Positions 63,320 to 64,000 of a stretch of 64,000 nt of DNA are shown in pieces; position 1 is the first letter of the stretch; every line of letters begins with the position of its first letter. Below the pieces are notes generated by a model. The model saw only the letters and a list, made by a program, of their open reading frames with translations. It searched no databases and was not told where the DNA came from. Both the position numbers and the translations under genes were made by a program. The stretch comes from Sagittula sp. P11. Its GTDB lineage: Bacteria > Pseudomonadota > Alphaproteobacteria > Rhodobacterales > Rhodobacteraceae. The stretch is from positions 1,674,001 through 1,738,000 of the forward strand of contig NZ_CP021913.1 of assembly GCF_002814095.1 (NCBI RefSeq). The letters run 5' to 3'.

Positions 63320-64000
63320 ATGTTCACCGTTTTGCCCCGCCTTCGCAAGGCGTTGCGCCCGCTTGCCGCACTCACCGCGGCTGCCCTTCTGTCTGCCTGC
63401 GACCCGACGATGGTCGGCGGTCTTGGCGGATCCGGCGCCAGCACCGGCGGTCCCAGCATCGACGCCAGCGCCCCGATCCCCGTGGCGCTCCTGGTGCCGA
63501 AATCCGACTCCGGCGCCGGGCCGGTGGCCGTGTCGCTGGAGAACGCCGCCCGCCTCGCCATCCGGGAGCAGTCCGGCGTGCAGATCGACCTGCGTGTCTA
63601 TGACACCGGCGGGCAGTCGGCGCAGGCCGCCGCGCAGGCGCAGAAGGCCGTGGACGACGGCGCGAAGATCATTCTCGGCCCGCTGTTCTCCGAAGCGGCC
63701 AATGCCGCCGGTGCCGCCGTTGCCGACGAGGGCGTGAACGTCCTGAGCTTCTCGAACACCACCGCCATCGCCGGCGGCAACGTCTTCATCCTCGGGCCGA
63801 CCTTCGCCAACACGGCGGACCGCCTGATGGCCCATGCCCGCAAGCGCGGCAAGAAGAGCATCGTGATCGTCTACTCCGACGACGTGCCCGGCCAGTTCGG
63901 CAAGGCCGCCATCGAGCAGGCCGCCACCGCGAACGGCATCCGCGTCGTCTCGGCAGAGCCCTACTCGCTCTCCGTCGCCGGTGTCTCGGCCGCGGCACAA
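63320..64000 (+). CDS. LpoA-type penicillin-binding protein activator, 3' end missing
   Basis: 227 codons are visible and the frame is open at the window end. A lipoprotein signal (ALTAAALLSAC lipobox) is followed by a Gly/Ser-rich linker and a type I periplasmic-binding domain. The domain starts PVALLVPKSDSGAGPVAVSLENAARLA, with YDTGGQSAQAAAQAQKAVDDGAKIILGPLFSEAAN and VNVLSFSNT. In E. coli LpoA activates PBP1a from the outer membrane, and lpoA lies next to yraN and rsmI as here. A GGAG ribosome site precedes ATG 63320. Confidence 0.92.
   Translation, partial: MFTVLPRLRKALRPLAALTAAALLSACDPTMVGGLGGSGASTGGPSIDASAPIPVALLVPKSDSGAGPVAVSLENAARLAIREQSGVQIDLRVYDTGGQSAQAAAQAQKAVDDGAKIILGPLFSEAANAAGAAVADEGVNVLSFSNTTAIAGGNVFILGPTFANTADRLMAHARKRGKKSIVIVYSDDVPGQFGKAAIEQAATANGIRVVSAEPYSLSVAGVSAAAQ

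Overview
The window looks like a chromosomal segment of an alphaproteobacterium, most likely Rhodobacterales (Roseobacter-type). The base composition is visibly GC-rich. Family-level markers include GcrA, the order chvG-chvI-hprK-EIIA-HPr divergent from pckA, a short HprK, the RsmI/YraN/LpoA cluster, and a protocatechuate cluster divergent from pcaQ. No rRNA, tRNA or CRISPR array was seen. The genus cannot be read from the sequence alone.

Region by region. 1-7201: end of parC, then two consecutive pairs of a YjgN-family membrane protein and an M48 metalloprotease, which look like a tandem duplication. 7439-11957: etfBA, a DUF6473-like gene, a 3-hydroxybutyryl-CoA dehydrogenase and a lysophospholipid acyltransferase-like gene. 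12001-18439: a minus-strand regulatory operon (chvI, chvG, hprK, rapZ, PTS EIIA, HPr) divergent from pckA. The shared 348-base promoter region holds two tandem LacI-type operator-like sites. 18599-24369: two secreted small proteins, then an aromatic-acid block (pobA, pcaC, pcaH, pcaG, and a beta-keto acid cleavage enzyme) divergent from pcaQ. 24528-36212: mixed housekeeping and transport genes (ybjN, tannase-like esterase, SLC13 permease, proC, tRNA-binding protein, ketoacyl synthase III-like, GNAT, benE, tdk, rimO, gcrA). 36343-39385: an orphan histidine kinase and choline sulfatase.

39437-53848 is the most distinctive metabolic region. A colinear minus-strand set encodes a TAXI-type TRAP transporter (binding protein and fused permease), a universal stress protein, a carbon-nitrogen hydrolase, a very long Orn/Lys/Arg-type decarboxylase, an ATP-grasp ligase-like protein and a C45 Ntn-type acyltransferase/hydrolase. 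Next to it are a PuuR-like repressor and, divergently, two class III aminotransferases, one GabT-like. I infer an import and conversion pathway for an amine, amino acid or amide, controlled by the PuuR-like protein. The substrate cannot be named from sequence.

53902-58323 is mobile: an IS3-family element with a canonical A_AAA_AAG frameshift site abuts the 5' end of a Tn7/Tn5053-type DDE transposase gene, followed by its AAA ATPase partner. Three direct 12-base repeats then lie just before a plausible transposon end, about 115 bases upstream of an intact comM. The IS has no target duplication, and no left transposon end or TniQ-like gene is seen, so the larger element is probably a remnant.

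58440-64000: comM, an alpha/beta hydrolase, gshB, yraN, rsmI and the start of an LpoA-type penicillin-binding protein activator that runs off the window.
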